From Streptomyces avicenniae (GTDB lineage Bacteria > Actinomycetota > Actinomycetes > Streptomycetales > Streptomycetaceae), in NCBI RefSeq assembly GCF_000719135.1, contig NZ_JOEK01000002.1:434001-498000 (forward strand): a DNA stretch of 64,000 nucleotides. The letters are read 5' to 3'. Under the pieces are notes generated by a model that worked only from the letters and a program-made list of their open reading frames with translations, did no database searches and was not told the DNA's origin. This document shows positions 52,814 through 62,898 of this stretch, one piece after another. Numbering within the stretch: the first letter of the stretch is position 1; every line of letters starts with the position of its first letter. The translations under genes were made by a program, and so were the position numbers.

Positions 52814-54415
52814 TCACTGCGTGAGGGTGACGGACCCGGCGGGCGGTCCCGGGTCGTCCTCCGGCGGACCGGCCGCGCCGCCGGGGCCGCCGTCGGGGTC
52901 CTCGTCGGGCAGCCCGGCGTCGCGGCGGCGCAGGAAGACCTCGACCTTGCGCAGCTCGGCCCGTACGACGGGGGCGAGCAGGTAGAGCCCGATGATGTTG
53001 AAGACGGCGGCCAGGAAGAGGAAGACGTCCGCCAGGTCCACCAGCGTGCCCAGCGAGAGCAGCGCGCCCGCGACGATCATCACGCAGAACAGCGCCTTGT
53101 AGGCGGCGTCGGCGATCCGGCCGCCGCCGAAGAGGTAGGCCCACGCCTTCTGGCCGTAGTAGCCCCAGGTGATGATCGTGGCGAAGGCGAAGAGGAAGAC
53201 GGCCACCGTCAGCACGCCGGGGAACCAGGGCAGGGCCGTCGCGAAGGCGTCGGAGGTGAGCGAGATCCCGGCCGTGGTGTCCCCGCCCTCGCCGCCCTGC
53301 GCGGCGGCCTCGCGCGCGGCGGCGTAGCTCGGGGCGCCCGCGACGACGATGGTGAGCGCGGTCATCGTGCACAGCACGACGGTGTCGGCGAACGGCTCCA
53401 GCAGCGCCACGAGCCCCTCGGTCGCGGGCCGGGTGGTCTTGACGGCGGAGTGGACGATGGGCGCCGAGCCGACGCCCGCCTCGTTGGAGAACGCGGCCCG
53501 CTGGAAGCCGGTGATCAGCGCCCCGGCCATGCCGCCCGCGACCCCCTCGGGGCGGAACGCCTCGCGCCAGATGGTGGCGACCGCGTCGGGGATCTGCGGC
53601 GCGTTGGCCAGCAGGACGACGAGACAGGCGGCGACGTACAGGACCGTCATCGCGGGCACGAGGCGGCTGGTCACGCGCCCGATGGCGCGCATGCCGCCGA
53701 GCAGCACGAGCGCGGCGAGCACGGCGACGACGACGCCGAAGAGCAGGGCGCCGCCCGAGCCGGTGAAGAACGCGGTGTGGTCCTCGGTGGCGGTGGCGAG
53801 CTGTTCGAGGGACTGGTTGACCTGGAAGAGGTTCCCGCCGAAGAAGGCGAAGAAGAGGATCATCGCGGCGGCGGGCGGGGCCAGGGCGCGGCCGAGGCGC
53901 GGCATGCCGCGTTCGGCGAGCCCCTTGGTGAGGTACTGCATGGGGCCGCCGGAGACGCGGCCCCGCGCGTCGATGTCGCGGTACTTCACGCCGAGTGTGC
54001 ACTCGACGAACTTGGTGGCCATCCCGAGGAAGCCGCAGAGCATCATCCACAGCGTGGCGCCGGGACCGCCGACCGAGACGGCGATGGCGACACCGGCGAT
54101 GTTGCCGAGGCCCGCCGTGCCGGACAGGGCGGACGTCAGCGCCTGGAAGTGGGTGACCTCGCCCGGCGCGTCCGGCTGCTCGTACCGCCCCGAGGCCAGC
54201 TTGAGCGCGGTGCCGAACCGCCGGATCTGGACGAAGCCGAACCCGGCCGTGAAGAGCAGCCCGGCGAGGACCAGCCAGCCGACGATGAGCGGGAAGCGCG
54301 TGCCCGCGATCCCGATCTCGCAGAAGACGACGGCGTTCAGGACATCGCGAACAGGTTCGAATACGTCATTGACGGCCGTGTCGATCCGGTCGGTCCATGA
54401 TGCGTCGCTCGCCAT
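52814..54415 (-). CDS. Alanine/glycine:cation symporter (AGCS family)
   Basis: 533 residues, about ten to eleven membrane segments. Family signatures include ALSGTAGLGNIAGVAIAVSVGGPG, FQRAAFSNEAGVGSAPI and LEPFADTVVLCTMTAL. It imports Ala/Gly with Na+ or H+. The C-terminal ~50 residues are Pro/Gly/Asp-rich and cytoplasmic. ATG 54415 matches the usual start. Confidence 0.9.
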   Translation of the reverse strand: MASDASWTDRIDTAVNDVFEPVRDVLNAVVFCEIGIAGTRFPLIVGWLVLAGLLFTAGFGFVQIRRFGTALKLASGRYEQPDAPGEVTHFQALTSALSGTAGLGNIAGVAIAVSVGGPGATLWMMLCGFLGMATKFVECTLGVKYRDIDARGRVSGGPMQYLTKGLAERGMPRLGRALAPPAAAMILFFAFFGGNLFQVNQSLEQLATATEDHTAFFTGSGGALLFGVVVAVLAALVLLGGMRAIGRVTSRLVPAMTVLYVAACLVVLLANAPQIPDAVATIWREAFRPEGVAGGMAGALITGFQRAAFSNEAGVGSAPIVHSAVKTTRPATEGLVALLEPFADTVVLCTMTALTIVVAGAPSYAAAREAAAQGGEGGDTTAGISLTSDAFATALPWFPGVLTVAVFLFAFATIITWGYYGQKAWAYLFGGGRIADAAYKALFCVMIVAGALLSLGTLVDLADVFLFLAAVFNIIGLYLLAPVVRAELRKVEVFLRRRDAGLPDEDPDGGPGGAAGPPEDDPGPPAGSVTLTQ

Positions 54416-54462
54416 GGCATGGGAGATTACCCATCGCCGCCCGCTATTCCGTGATTATCGGA

Positions 54463-55062
54463 TCAGGGCGCCAGCGTTTCGATAAGTGATTCCTGAAGAA
54501 GTCCGAGCCAGGAATAGGCGATGACCAGCGGCCGGCCGGGATCGTCCTGCGGAGTGTCGAACAGACGGTCGCTGCTCTCGTCATCCGAAAGGCCGAGCCT
54601 GCTGCCGAGGGCGAGCCGCATGTCGTTCAGCGCGCCGAGCCAGCGCCGGGAGGCGTCCGCCTCCAGGGTCAGCAGCGCGTCCCCCTCCGTCTCGGCCGCG
54701 TCACGCGCCGCCGCGTCGAGACCGCCCACCATGAGCAGCAGGTTCTCCCGCTTGGCCGTGCGCAGCTCGGTCTCGGTGAACCGCCTGAACTCGGCGGACA
54801 GGCGCCTGGTCTCCTCGTCGGGCGGCGCGCCCGGCTCGCCGTAGGCGTCCGGGAAGAGGCGCGCGAGCGCGGGGTCGGACGGCGGTTCGCTGGGGCCCTC
54901 GGCGAACAGCGCGGCGAGCGGGTCGTCGCCGTCCGCCGGTCCTTCGCCAGGACCGATCAGTTCCAGCAGCTGCACGGCCAGGCTGCGGAGGATCGAGATC
55001 TCCGCCCCGTCCAGCGCGACGGCCGCCGCGCCGTCGCCGCTCTTCTCGAAACGTCCCGCCAT
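54463..55062 (-). CDS. DUF2017 family protein, coupled to clpS
   Basis: 199 residues, cytoplasmic. [19 protein letters not shown] start, then acidic helical sequence with the conserved ETELRTAKRENLLLM and RRWLGALNDMRLALG regions. DUF2017 is found next to clpS in most actinobacteria and may belong to the ClpS/ClpP proteolysis pathway; its role is unknown. ATG 55062 overlaps the clpS stop (TGATG). Confidence 0.9.
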   Translation of the reverse strand: MAGRFEKSGDGAAAVALDGAEISILRSLAVQLLELIGPGEGPADGDDPLAALFAEGPSEPPSDPALARLFPDAYGEPGAPPDEETRRLSAEFRRFTETELRTAKRENLLLMVGGLDAAARDAAETEGDALLTLEADASRRWLGALNDMRLALGSRLGLSDDESSDRLFDTPQDDPGRPLVIAYSWLGLLQESLIETLAP

Positions 55063-55376
55063 CACCGTTCCTGCTGAAGCGTCGCCCAGAGGCCATATCC
55101 ATGCATGGCCTGCACGTCCCGTTCCATTTCCTCGCGGCTGCCCTGCGAGACGGTCGCCCGCCCCTTCTCGTGCACGTCGCGCATGAGCTTGGTCGCCTTG
55201 TCCTTCGGATAACCGAAATAGGACTGGAAGACGTAGGTCACGTAGCTCATCAGGTTCACCGGGTCGTTGTGCACGACCGTCACCCATGGGACCTCGGGGA
55301 GCGGGGCCTCCACCCGTGCCTCGTCGGTCTCCGTGCGCTCGACTTCCATGGGCATCGCAGCACTCACGCCCCCCAT
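55062..55376 (-). CDS. clpS: ClpS, adaptor for the Clp protease
   Basis: 104 residues. [20 protein letters not shown] and the [20 protein letters not shown] core are the ClpS fold that delivers N-degron substrates to the ClpA/C ATPase. Start at ATG 55376 or GTG 55367; neither has a strong ribosome site. Confidence 0.93.
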   Translation of the reverse strand: MGGVSAAMPMEVERTETDEARVEAPLPEVPWVTVVHNDPVNLMSYVTYVFQSYFGYPKDKATKLMRDVHEKGRATVSQGSREEMERDVQAMHGYGLWATLQQER

Positions 55377-55463
55377 GCTGCCACCGCAGCCCCCCCGATG
55401 GCCAAACGACGCCCGCGCGCCCCATATCGTCAATCTGACGAGATGGGGTGTACGCTGGCCGTC

Positions 55464-56810
55464 ATGGATGCCACACACGACGCGGCTGGCCTGCCGGTGG
55501 CCGTGCCATCGACCGCCCTGTTCACCGACCAGTACGAACTGACCATGCTCCAGGCCGCGCTGCGCTCCGGCACGGCGCACCGGCGGTCGGTCTTCGAGGT
55601 CTTCACCCGCCGCCTGCCCGAGGGCCGCCGCTACGGCGTCGTGGCGGGCACGGGGCGCATGCTCGACGCGGTCGAGAACTTCCGCTTCGACCCCGCCATC
55701 CTGGCCTTCCTGCGCGAGCGGGAGATCGTGGACGCGCCGACCGTCGAGTGGCTGGCGGGCTACCGCTTCGGCGGCGACATCGACGGCTACCCCGAGGGCG
55801 AGGTGTACTTCCCCGGCTCGCCCCTGCTGCGCGTCGAAGGCACGTTCGCCGAGTGCGTCCTGCTGGAGACGGTGATCCTGTCGATCCTCAACTACGACTC
55901 GGCGGTCGCCGCGGCGGCCTCCCGGATGGCGGTGGCGGCGAACGGCAGGTCGCTCGTGGAGATGGGCGCCCGCCGGATGCACGAGCTGGCGGCCGTCGCC
56001 GCCTCGCGCGCGGCGTACATCGGGGGCTTCTCGACCACCTCCGACCTCGCGGCGGGCTTCCGCCACGGCATCCCCACCGTCGGCACCAGCGCGCACGCCT
56101 TCACCCTGCTGCACGACACGGAGCGCGAGGCGTTCACCGCGCAGGTCGCCTCGCTGGGCGAGGGCACGACGCTGCTGGTGGACACCTACGACGTCCGCGA
56201 GGCCGTGCGGATCGCCGTCGAGGTGGCGGGGCCCGACCTCGGCGCGGTGCGGATCGACTCGGGCGACCTGCTGATGGTCGCCCACCAGGTGCGGCGGCAG
56301 CTCGACGAGCTGGGCGCGCACGGCACCCGCATCGTCGTCACCAGCGACCTGGACGAGTACGCCATCGCGTCCCTGGCCGCCGCCCCGGTGGACGCCTACG
56401 GCGTGGGGACGCAGCTCGTCACCGGCAGCGGCCACCCGACGTGCTCGATGGTCTACAAGCTGGTCGCGCGGGCCGGGGACGACCCCGGGGCGCCGCTGGT
56501 GCCGGTGGCCAAGAGGTCGTCGGGCGGCAAGCTGTCCGTCGGCGGCCGGAAGTGGGCCGCGCGGCCCACCGACGAGGAGGGCGTGGCGACCGCCGAGGTG
56601 ATCGGCACGGGCGAGGTCCCCGCCGAGTACGCCGGGCGGCTGCTCATGGCGCCGCTGATGCGCGCGGGGCGCGCCGTTGCCAGGGAACGGCTCGACGCGG
56701 CCCGCGACCGCCACGTACGGGCCCGCGCGGGGCTGCCGCTGTCCGCGACGCAGCTCTCGCGCGGCGAACCCGCCCTGCCGACCCGCTACCTGACCACGCC
56801 CTCCGCCTGA
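55464..56810 (+). CDS. pncB: Nicotinate phosphoribosyltransferase
   Basis: 448 residues. Type II PRTase-like barrel with [11 protein letters not shown] at the N-terminus, [31 protein letters not shown] and VTSDLDEY. It converts nicotinate and PRPP to nicotinate mononucleotide for NAD salvage. TACGCT at 55451-55456 lies 7 nt before ATG 55464 (leaderless). Followed by pncA, which makes its substrate. Confidence 0.94.
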   Translation: MDATHDAAGLPVAVPSTALFTDQYELTMLQAALRSGTAHRRSVFEVFTRRLPEGRRYGVVAGTGRMLDAVENFRFDPAILAFLREREIVDAPTVEWLAGYRFGGDIDGYPEGEVYFPGSPLLRVEGTFAECVLLETVILSILNYDSAVAAAASRMAVAANGRSLVEMGARRMHELAAVAASRAAYIGGFSTTSDLAAGFRHGIPTVGTSAHAFTLLHDTEREAFTAQVASLGEGTTLLVDTYDVREAVRIAVEVAGPDLGAVRIDSGDLLMVAHQVRRQLDELGAHGTRIVVTSDLDEYAIASLAAAPVDAYGVGTQLVTGSGHPTCSMVYKLVARAGDDPGAPLVPVAKRSSGGKLSVGGRKWAARPTDEEGVATAEVIGTGEVPAEYAGRLLMAPLMRAGRAVARERLDAARDRHVRARAGLPLSATQLSRGEPALPTRYLTTPSA

Positions 56811-56878
56811 CGCCGCCGTCCCGGGGCCGTAGGCTCGGGGCCGGTCCGCGCGAACCCACTCGAAGAGGTGTCCATCAC

Positions 56879-57469
56879 ATGCACCGCGCCCTGATCGTCG
56901 TCGATGTCCAGAACGACTTCTGCGAGGGCGGCTCGCTCGCGGTCACGGGCGGCGCGGACGTCGCCGCCGCGATCACCGACCTGATCGGCGCGGCCACGCC
57001 CGCGTACGACCACGTCGTCGCCACCCGCGACCACCACATCGCGCCGGGCGACCACTTCTCCGACACCCCGGACTTCGTCCACTCCTGGCCGAGGCACTGC
57101 GTCGCGGGCACCGAGGGCGTCGGCTTCCACCCGAACTTCGCGCCGGCCGTCACCGCCGGGTCCGTGGACGCCTGCTTCGACAAGGGCGCCTACTCGGCCG
57201 CCTACAGCGGCTTCGAGGGGACGGACGAGTCGGGCGCAGGACTCGCCCGGTGGCTGCACGCGCGCAACGTGACGGCGGTGGACGTCGTGGGCATCGCGAC
57301 CGACCACTGCGTGCGGGCCACGGCCCTGGACGCCGCCCGCGAGGGCTTCGCCACCCGCGTCCTGCTGAGCCTCACCGCGGGCGTGTCCCGCGCGACGACG
57401 GACCGGGCCCTGGCCGAGCTGCGGGCCGCCGGGGTCGAGCTGACGGGCGAGCCGGTCGTCAGCGGCTGA
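56879..57469 (+). CDS. pncA: Nicotinamidase
   Basis: 196 residues. Catalytic Asp in VVDVQNDF, Lys in DKGAYS and Cys in [10 protein letters not shown]; metal-binding [10 protein letters not shown] segment. It turns nicotinamide into nicotinate, feeding PncB immediately upstream. ATG 56879 with GAGGTG about 10 nt before it. The 3' end overlaps the next minus-strand gene by 11 nt. Confidence 0.95.
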   Translation: MHRALIVVDVQNDFCEGGSLAVTGGADVAAAITDLIGAATPAYDHVVATRDHHIAPGDHFSDTPDFVHSWPRHCVAGTEGVGFHPNFAPAVTAGSVDACFDKGAYSAAYSGFEGTDESGAGLARWLHARNVTAVDVVGIATDHCVRATALDAAREGFATRVLLSLTAGVSRATTDRALAELRAAGVELTGEPVVSG

Positions 57470-57938
57470 CTCCCCTGCCGGGACCTCCCCCGCGCGTGGC
57501 GCCGGGGGACGAGCGGACGGCGGCGGGCCCGGGGCCCGTCACGCCCTGCGCCTGGCCCTGCGGGGCGGCGACGGGGAGCGCCCGGCCGTGCCGGTGCGGG
57601 TAGGAGCGGCGCCTGCGGCGCGCCGGGCCGACGAGCCGGGCCATCGGGCACCAGCCCGCGGCGGCGTCGCAGGAGGCGGGGCGCCAGACGGCGCCGTCCG
57701 GGTGGTACAGGACCGCCGAGATCTCGTCGGGGGTGGGCGGCGCCCCGTTGCCGCGCAGCGACAGCACGCGCAGGCCGAGGTTCCGCAGGCGCGTCAGCGC
57801 CCGCGGGCGGTTCGCGGCGTGGACCAGCACACGGACGGCGTGTCCCTGCTCCCCGTGCCCCTGCTCTCGGGGGTGCGGGAGCACGAGCGCGACAACGACA
57901 CTGCCGTCCGGCAGCTGGATGAAACCTCCATCGGACAT
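57459..57938 (-). CDS. Conserved hypothetical protein
   Basis: 159 residues. The folded first part (GGFIQLPDGSVVVALVLPHP, VRVLVHAANRPRALTRLRNLG) is beta-rich and followed by a CDAAAGWCP pair of cysteines and a basic, Pro-rich tail. Not recognised. Start at ATG 57938, where the conserved N-terminus begins. It converges with pncA. Confidence 0.65.
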   Translation of the reverse strand: MSDGGFIQLPDGSVVVALVLPHPREQGHGEQGHAVRVLVHAANRPRALTRLRNLGLRVLSLRGNGAPPTPDEISAVLYHPDGAVWRPASCDAAAGWCPMARLVGPARRRRRSYPHRHGRALPVAAPQGQAQGVTGPGPAAVRSSPGATRGGGPGRGVSR

Positions 57939-58318
57939 GACACACATCTTTACGCGCTTGCCCGCCGTCCGTCGAGAGGTAGTCAGCAAAATGACCTCTG
58001 ACCTGCGGCTTTACCTATTCGAACACCAGTGGCCATGATCTCGTCACGCTGCGCTGCTAAAGATCTCCCCCGGGCACTTGTAGGGAGGCCACTGTCCCGC
58101 CCGCCCTGGCCCACCCCGCCGATCGCGTTCTGACGGACGGTCACCACATCGAACAGCCGTGCGCCCCCCGTGCTTCCCCCCACGCCCCGCACCACGGTTG
58201 CACGGCTCCCGGCGGGGGCATCGAGGCCCGTAGAGGCGTGCGGACGGCGGCCGTTCACGGTCACGCGCGCGCACGCACGCACGCACGCCGACGGGATCAC
58301 GACGAGGACGGAACCGAC

Positions 58319-58555
58319 ATGCCGCACCCGACTCCCGCGCAACTCGTCTCCGGCTCGGTGACCGTCGTCGGAAGCGCGCTCGCGCTCCTCCTCCTGCTGC
58401 CCTCGGGTTCCGCCCTCGCGCTCACGGCCGTCGCCGCGGTGTCCCTCACGCTCGGCACCGTCGCGGCGCTCGCGGCGGCGCCGGAACGCGCCGCGCGCAA
58501 CCGCCGGGCACACGCGCGGTCCGTGTCCGAGCGCGCGGCGGTCAGACGGCCGTGA
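58319..58555 (+). CDS. Small membrane protein
   Basis: 78 residues with two hydrophobic segments (VVGSALALLLLLPSG and TAVAAVSLTLGTVAALAAA) and a basic tail. Function unknown. Its 3' end overlaps the RDD gene on the other strand by 14 nt. Preceded by a run of CGCA/CACG repeats around 58263-58285. Confidence 0.6.
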   Translation: MPHPTPAQLVSGSVTVVGSALALLLLLPSGSALALTAVAAVSLTLGTVAALAAAPERAARNRRAHARSVSERAAVRRP

Positions 58556-59162
58556 CGACCACCGTCCGGGCCGACTTGTCGTGCAGACACTGGCGGTACG
58601 GCTGGTCCCAGGTGCACCACAGCACGTTCACCAGCCAGAAGAGGAACCCGATGCACGGCACGAGCTGCGGCAGCGAGTAGACGGCCGCCCGGTTCCAGGC
58701 CGGGTTGCCGCGCGGCACCGCGCCGTCGTCCAGCATCGCCACCCGGATACGCACCGCCATCTTGCCGAGCGTCTGGCCGCGGGCGCTCAGCATCAGCCCC
58801 TCGTAGAGGAAGTAGACCAGCAGCACGATCGCTTGCTGCGTCCAGGAGCCGCCGGTGCTCGCGTTCTCGTTCCAGTCGTAGTCGCCGCGCAGCGGCCACA
58901 GGAGCAGCGACACCGGGACGCCCACGACGATCGCGTCGATGACCCGCGCGATCAACCGCCGGAAGCGGGACGGCAGCGGGGGCATCCCGGCCAGGGGATC
59001 GACGGCCCCCTCGCCGTTGCCGTACGGGTTGGCGCCGTACGGGTCGCCGGGCGGCGGGGCCTTGGGGATGCCCGGGTCGGGACCGGCGGGCTCGCCCGGC
59101 GCGCGGTCGCCGTCGCGGTCGGGGTCGCCCTCGTCGCCGGGTCGCGGCTGATCGGTGGTCAT
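58542..59162 (-). CDS. RDD family membrane protein
   Basis: 206 residues. A disordered, charged Pro/Asp-rich N-terminus (about 60 residues) precedes an RDD domain: RRLIARVIDAIVVGVPVS with the RDD-type Arg-x2-Asp, two membrane segments, and GQTLGKMAVRIRV. RDD proteins are membrane proteins of poorly known function (possible transporters). Start ATG 59162. Next to a second RDD gene. Confidence 0.86.
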   Translation of the reverse strand: MTTDQPRPGDEGDPDRDGDRAPGEPAGPDPGIPKAPPPGDPYGANPYGNGEGAVDPLAGMPPLPSRFRRLIARVIDAIVVGVPVSLLLWPLRGDYDWNENASTGGSWTQQAIVLLVYFLYEGLMLSARGQTLGKMAVRIRVAMLDDGAVPRGNPAWNRAAVYSLPQLVPCIGFLFWLVNVLWCTWDQPYRQCLHDKSARTVVVTAV

Positions 59163-59240
59163 GAGGCCCAGTGCAACCCGGCCCGGCGCCCGGCGCATCC
59201 GGCGCCGGGCGATCGGGTCACGGCACTGGGCCGGGCGGGG

Positions 59241-60785
59241 TCAGTTCCGCGCGGGCTCCGGCTCGCCGTTCCGCTTCCCCGCGACGAACGTCTTGGCCGC
59301 CTTGTCGTGCCACGCCTGGCGCCACGGCTTGTCGCGCGCGCCCATCACCAGGCTGACGACGCCGACGACGAACAGGGCCGACGCATTGAACACCAGCCAG
59401 CGCAGGAGTGCCGCGCCGAACGAGGGCTTCTCCTGGTTCTGGAGGTCGAGCACGCGCGCGCCGACCATGCCCTTGCCCGGCGTCGTCCCCCAGATGGCGG
59501 TGGGCAGTGCCTCGAACAGCAGCCCGACCACCAGGAACACGCCGAGGACGAGCGCGATGTAGCCGCCCGTCGTGCCGTCCACCAGCCAGATCTGCCGGGT
59601 GACACCGGCGCGTTCCGCCGCGTCGATCTGGTCCTGGATGTGGTCACGCGCGCTGCCGAGCAGCGGCCAGGCGACGGCGGCGGCGACGGCGGTGGGCAGC
59701 AGCGTGTCCACGATCCGCGCCAGGAGGCGCCGCCCCAGCTTCGCCGGGTACGGGCGTCCTGGATCGACCAGGCGGCCCGTCATGGTGAGCGGCGCGCCCT
59801 CGTGCGACTGGAGGAACGGCGACTGCGACGGGTTCGCGGCCTGCGGCGGGTAGCCGTAGCCGCCCTGGCCGCCCGGCTGCACCGGCGGCGGGTAGCCGTA
59901 GCCCCCGGGGCCCGCCTGCTGGGGGTGCGGGAAGCCGTAACCCCCGGGCGGCGTGCCCGGTTGCTGCGCGCCAGGCTGCGGATAGCCGTAACCCGGCGGG
60001 GGTCCCGTCTGGGCCGGGATGCCCTGCGGCGGGCTGACGTGGCCCGGCTGCGGGCCCGCGTTCTGCGGCGGGACGGCCGCTCCCGGCAGGCCGAGCCCCG
60101 GCACGCCCTGCGGCGGGCTCGCCTGCGCGGGCGGCACGGGGCCGCCTTGCGCCGGGGTGCCGGGGGCCTGGCGGGCGAGGTCGTGGACCTGCCGCTCCCA
60201 GGAGCCGCCGCTCTCCGTCCTGCGCAGGGCCGCCGTCTGCGGGTCCGTCACCTCGGGGGCGTCCGCGCGCGGCTCCTGGTGCCCTTGGCCCGGCACGGCC
60301 GCGCCGTCGGCCGGGGTCCGGCCGAACGGGGAGCGCGGGTCGGAGCCCTGCGCCACGGCGGCGGACGGTGAGGCGCTGACGTCCTCGTCGGAACCCCACG
60401 GGGCGCGCTGGTCGCCGCCGCCCGCCCACGCGGCGCCGCCCGCGGCGGGCGCGACGTCGCCGCGCCTGCGCAGCTCGGGCAGGGAACTGCCGGACGCCTG
60501 GTCGGGGATCAGCCGCTCGCCCGCGTCGCCGCCCGCGGCGGCGGGGAGGCTGTCCTCGTCGAAGAAGAAGGGCTGCGTCTCGTGTTTGGGCGGGTCCTGG
60601 GCCGGGCCGGGCGCCGGGTTCGCCGATCCGCTGGGCGGGGTGGGCACGGGCTCGCCCTCCCGCGGCTCAGGCCGGCTGCTGCCCGGCACCCACGAGGTGC
60701 CGTTCCAGTACCGGATGTAGCCGGGAATGGACGGGTCCGGATACCAGTTGGGCCCCGGGCCGTCGCCTGCGGGTGGGGAGCTCAT
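59241..60785 (-). CDS. DUF2510-RDD membrane protein with a Pro/Gly/Gln-rich linker
   Basis: 514 residues. N-terminal DUF2510 (WYPDPSIPGYIRYWNG, residues ~14-32), a long low-complexity Pro/Gly/Gln/Tyr region (about 50-345) with repeated GYGYP-type units, then a C-terminal RDD domain (LGRRLLARIVDTLLPTAVAAA, GTTPGKGMVGARVLDL). The linker resembles those of envelope-associated actinobacterial proteins. Not assigned. Confidence 0.86.
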   Translation of the reverse strand: MSSPPAGDGPGPNWYPDPSIPGYIRYWNGTSWVPGSSRPEPREGEPVPTPPSGSANPAPGPAQDPPKHETQPFFFDEDSLPAAAGGDAGERLIPDQASGSSLPELRRRGDVAPAAGGAAWAGGGDQRAPWGSDEDVSASPSAAVAQGSDPRSPFGRTPADGAAVPGQGHQEPRADAPEVTDPQTAALRRTESGGSWERQVHDLARQAPGTPAQGGPVPPAQASPPQGVPGLGLPGAAVPPQNAGPQPGHVSPPQGIPAQTGPPPGYGYPQPGAQQPGTPPGGYGFPHPQQAGPGGYGYPPPVQPGGQGGYGYPPQAANPSQSPFLQSHEGAPLTMTGRLVDPGRPYPAKLGRRLLARIVDTLLPTAVAAAVAWPLLGSARDHIQDQIDAAERAGVTRQIWLVDGTTGGYIALVLGVFLVVGLLFEALPTAIWGTTPGKGMVGARVLDLQNQEKPSFGAALLRWLVFNASALFVVGVVSLVMGARDKPWRQAWHDKAAKTFVAGKRNGEPEPARN

Positions 60786-60955
60786 ACGCGGTCCGAATCT
60801 CCTCGTCCGTTACGTCCGTACAGTCTGTCGCGCTGCTGGAGCAGCATCGTAGTCGCCGGGCGGCCCGCCGGTTCGCCCGCGGGTCAGGACAGGACCCTAA
60901 CGAACGCGCGGCGGTCGCGGGCGCCCCTCCGTACGCAACAGCCGTACGACGACGC

Positions 60956-62050
60956 TCACATCGAGCGTATCGCCGCCCGGAGCGGGGTGTGCAGGCCGAG
61001 GAGGTCGGTGTTGTCGGCCCACTGGTCGGCGGCGCCCGTGAGTGGCAGGCGCCGCAACGCGGGGTCGGTGACGGTCGCGCGCAGCGCCTCGGCGAACCGC
61101 TGGGCGCCGATGACGAGATACGGGCGTCCGTGGAAGGGCCGCCGCGACGGGTCGAGGGGCGGCGCGAGCCCCGACTCGTTCTGGACGGCGGCGACTCGCT
61201 CGTACGCCGTGCACAAGTGGCGTTCGCGCAGGGGCGCTCCGGTGGCGGCGAGGGCGCCGCGCAGGTGCGGGGTCAGCTCCGCCGCGACGGGCAGGCGGGC
61301 GAACGCGCTGCCGAGCCACTTGCTGTAGGGCGCGTAACGGCGGGCCAGCAGCAGGCACAGCCGCATCAGGTCGCGGACGAGACGGCCCGTGACGACGGCG
61401 GCGCCGAGGTCGTCGCCCGCCTCGGCGCAGCGCCCGGGGAACGCCTCCTCCTGGGCTATGCGTTGCCACTGGCAGGCCAGCAGATGACGCCACACCTGGT
61501 CGGGGTACCAGCTCAACGCCCCTCTTGCGGCGGTCAGTTCCCCGCTGTCGTCACGGAACACCTCGCCCCCGGTGGCCTCGGCGAGCCGCTGCTGGGGCAT
61601 CGCGAGCCAGTCCTCGGTGACGGGCTCCCGGTGGCGCAGCCCGAGCGTCGCCGCGAGCCAGGAGTCCAGGTCGGTCACCCCGACGCGGTGCGCGACCGGC
61701 CCGTCCGTGCGGGCCATCCGGCCGACGGGGTCGAGCGGGTCGTCTCCCCCCTCGAAGTGCGTGGGCCAGCCGTGGACCTCCTTCGGCAGCCGCTCGGCGA
61801 ACAGCCGCACGAGGTCCGCGCCGTGCGCGGCGGCGTCGGGCGCGGAGAGGAACAGCGTCAGACGCGGGCCCCACTCGTGGTCGGCCGAGCGGGCCGAGTC
61901 GAGGCCGAGCACCTCGGAACCGGAACCGACGCGGGCGGCGGCGTACCGCAGCCCAGGCAGCGCCTCCGCCAGGAGGGGCCGCACCGCCTCCTCGTACAGG
62001 TACCGGGACAGACGCAGACCGGGGAGGAAGCGCGCGTGCGTGGGAGACAT
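60956..62050 (-). CDS. DUF4037 domain protein (nucleotidyltransferase-like)
   Basis: 364 residues. RVGSGSEVLGLDSARSADHEWGP fits the G-S-x-x-x-G...D-x-D-W pattern of the minimal nucleotidyltransferase fold, and the C-terminal part (ARRYAPYSKWLGSAF) is the DUF4037 region. It may modify a small molecule such as an aminoglycoside, but this is inference. Start ATG 62050 with a short GGAACG site. Confidence 0.8.
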   Translation of the reverse strand: MSPTHARFLPGLRLSRYLYEEAVRPLLAEALPGLRYAAARVGSGSEVLGLDSARSADHEWGPRLTLFLSAPDAAAHGADLVRLFAERLPKEVHGWPTHFEGGDDPLDPVGRMARTDGPVAHRVGVTDLDSWLAATLGLRHREPVTEDWLAMPQQRLAEATGGEVFRDDSGELTAARGALSWYPDQVWRHLLACQWQRIAQEEAFPGRCAEAGDDLGAAVVTGRLVRDLMRLCLLLARRYAPYSKWLGSAFARLPVAAELTPHLRGALAATGAPLRERHLCTAYERVAAVQNESGLAPPLDPSRRPFHGRPYLVIGAQRFAEALRATVTDPALRRLPLTGAADQWADNTDLLGLHTPLRAAIRSM

Positions 62051-62238
62051 ACGTTCCACTCTCTGCGCGCGGGGCGGGAGGGTCCAGTGGTTTACGGGGC
62101 CGATCGGGCGGCGTCGGGCGGATGCCGGAATCAATTCCGGGAAACCGCGTAATGAATCGCCGCACGGCCCCTCTATCTCTTGCGTGCGGGCCGCCGGGCG
62201 GGCCGCGAGGACAGCACAGGAGAGAGAGGGCGCATCTC

Positions 62239-62682
62239 ATGCACACCATCATCGAGCGCGAGCTCGACATCGAGCTGGTGCTCTCGGCGGAGCGCAGTGT
62301 CCCCGTGCCGGCGCGGCTCGTGTACCGGTCGAACGACCCGTTCGCCGTGCATGTCACCTTCCACATCGGCTCGGACGTGCCGGTGCACTGGACGTTCGCG
62401 CGCGACCTGCTGGTCGAGGGGGTGTTCAGGCCGTGCGGGGAGGGCGACGTGCGGGTGTGGCCGAGCGGCCCCGACAGCAGGCGCGTCATCTTCTTCGCGC
62501 TGCGCTCACCGGACGGGGACGCGCTGCTGAAGGCCCCGGCGCCGGTCGTCTCCGCCTGGCTGGAGCGGACGCTGCGCGTCGTGCCGCCGGGTGAGGAGAC
62601 CGACCAGATCGACGCCGAGGAGTGCCTGTTCGCCCTGCTCACCGCCCGCCCGGCGGACGACGGGGGGGACGGCCGCCCGTGA
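62239..62682 (+). CDS. ssgG: SsgA-like protein (SALP), probably SsgG
   Basis: 147 residues. SALP signatures: SVPVPARLVYRSNDPFAVHVTFH, WTFARDLLVEG, GDVRVWPS and SPDGDALLKAPAPVV. SALPs control septum placement and spore maturation in sporulating actinobacteria. It is not SsgB, whose sequence is nearly invariant and differs. Gene order (rph, cysM, clpS, then this gene) matches the ssgG locus of Streptomyces coelicolor as I recall it. An AGGAGAG site lies about 12 nt before ATG 62239. Confidence 0.82.
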   Translation: MHTIIERELDIELVLSAERSVPVPARLVYRSNDPFAVHVTFHIGSDVPVHWTFARDLLVEGVFRPCGEGDVRVWPSGPDSRRVIFFALRSPDGDALLKAPAPVVSAWLERTLRVVPPGEETDQIDAEECLFALLTARPADDGGDGRP

Positions 62683-62805
62683 GCCGCGCGGGCCACCCCG
62701 CGCCACCCCGGGGGACGGGGACGCCGCCGCGCCCGCATTCTCCCGGCCGTGGCGGGGCGTGAAGCCGTCGGGCCGGGGCATCATCAAGGAACCACCCCCC
62801 AAGAG

Positions 62806-62839
62806 CCGCCCCCGCGACCTGCACTCGCGGGGGCGGTTT
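62806..62839 (+). terminator. Intrinsic terminator after ssgG
   Basis: Perfect 12-bp stem CCGCCCCCGCGA / TCGCGGGGGCGG with a 7-nt loop, followed by TTT. Confidence 0.85.
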
Positions 62840-62898
62840 CCGTGCGGGGGCCGGGGGTGTGGCGCAGCGCCCGCGGGCGGCATGACACGGTGCGACGC

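Noticed and set aside
58263..58285. GCGCGCACGCACGCACGC run as a regulatory repeat
   Set aside because: Short imperfect CGCA repeat in a leader region; no partner site or conserved structure could be argued.
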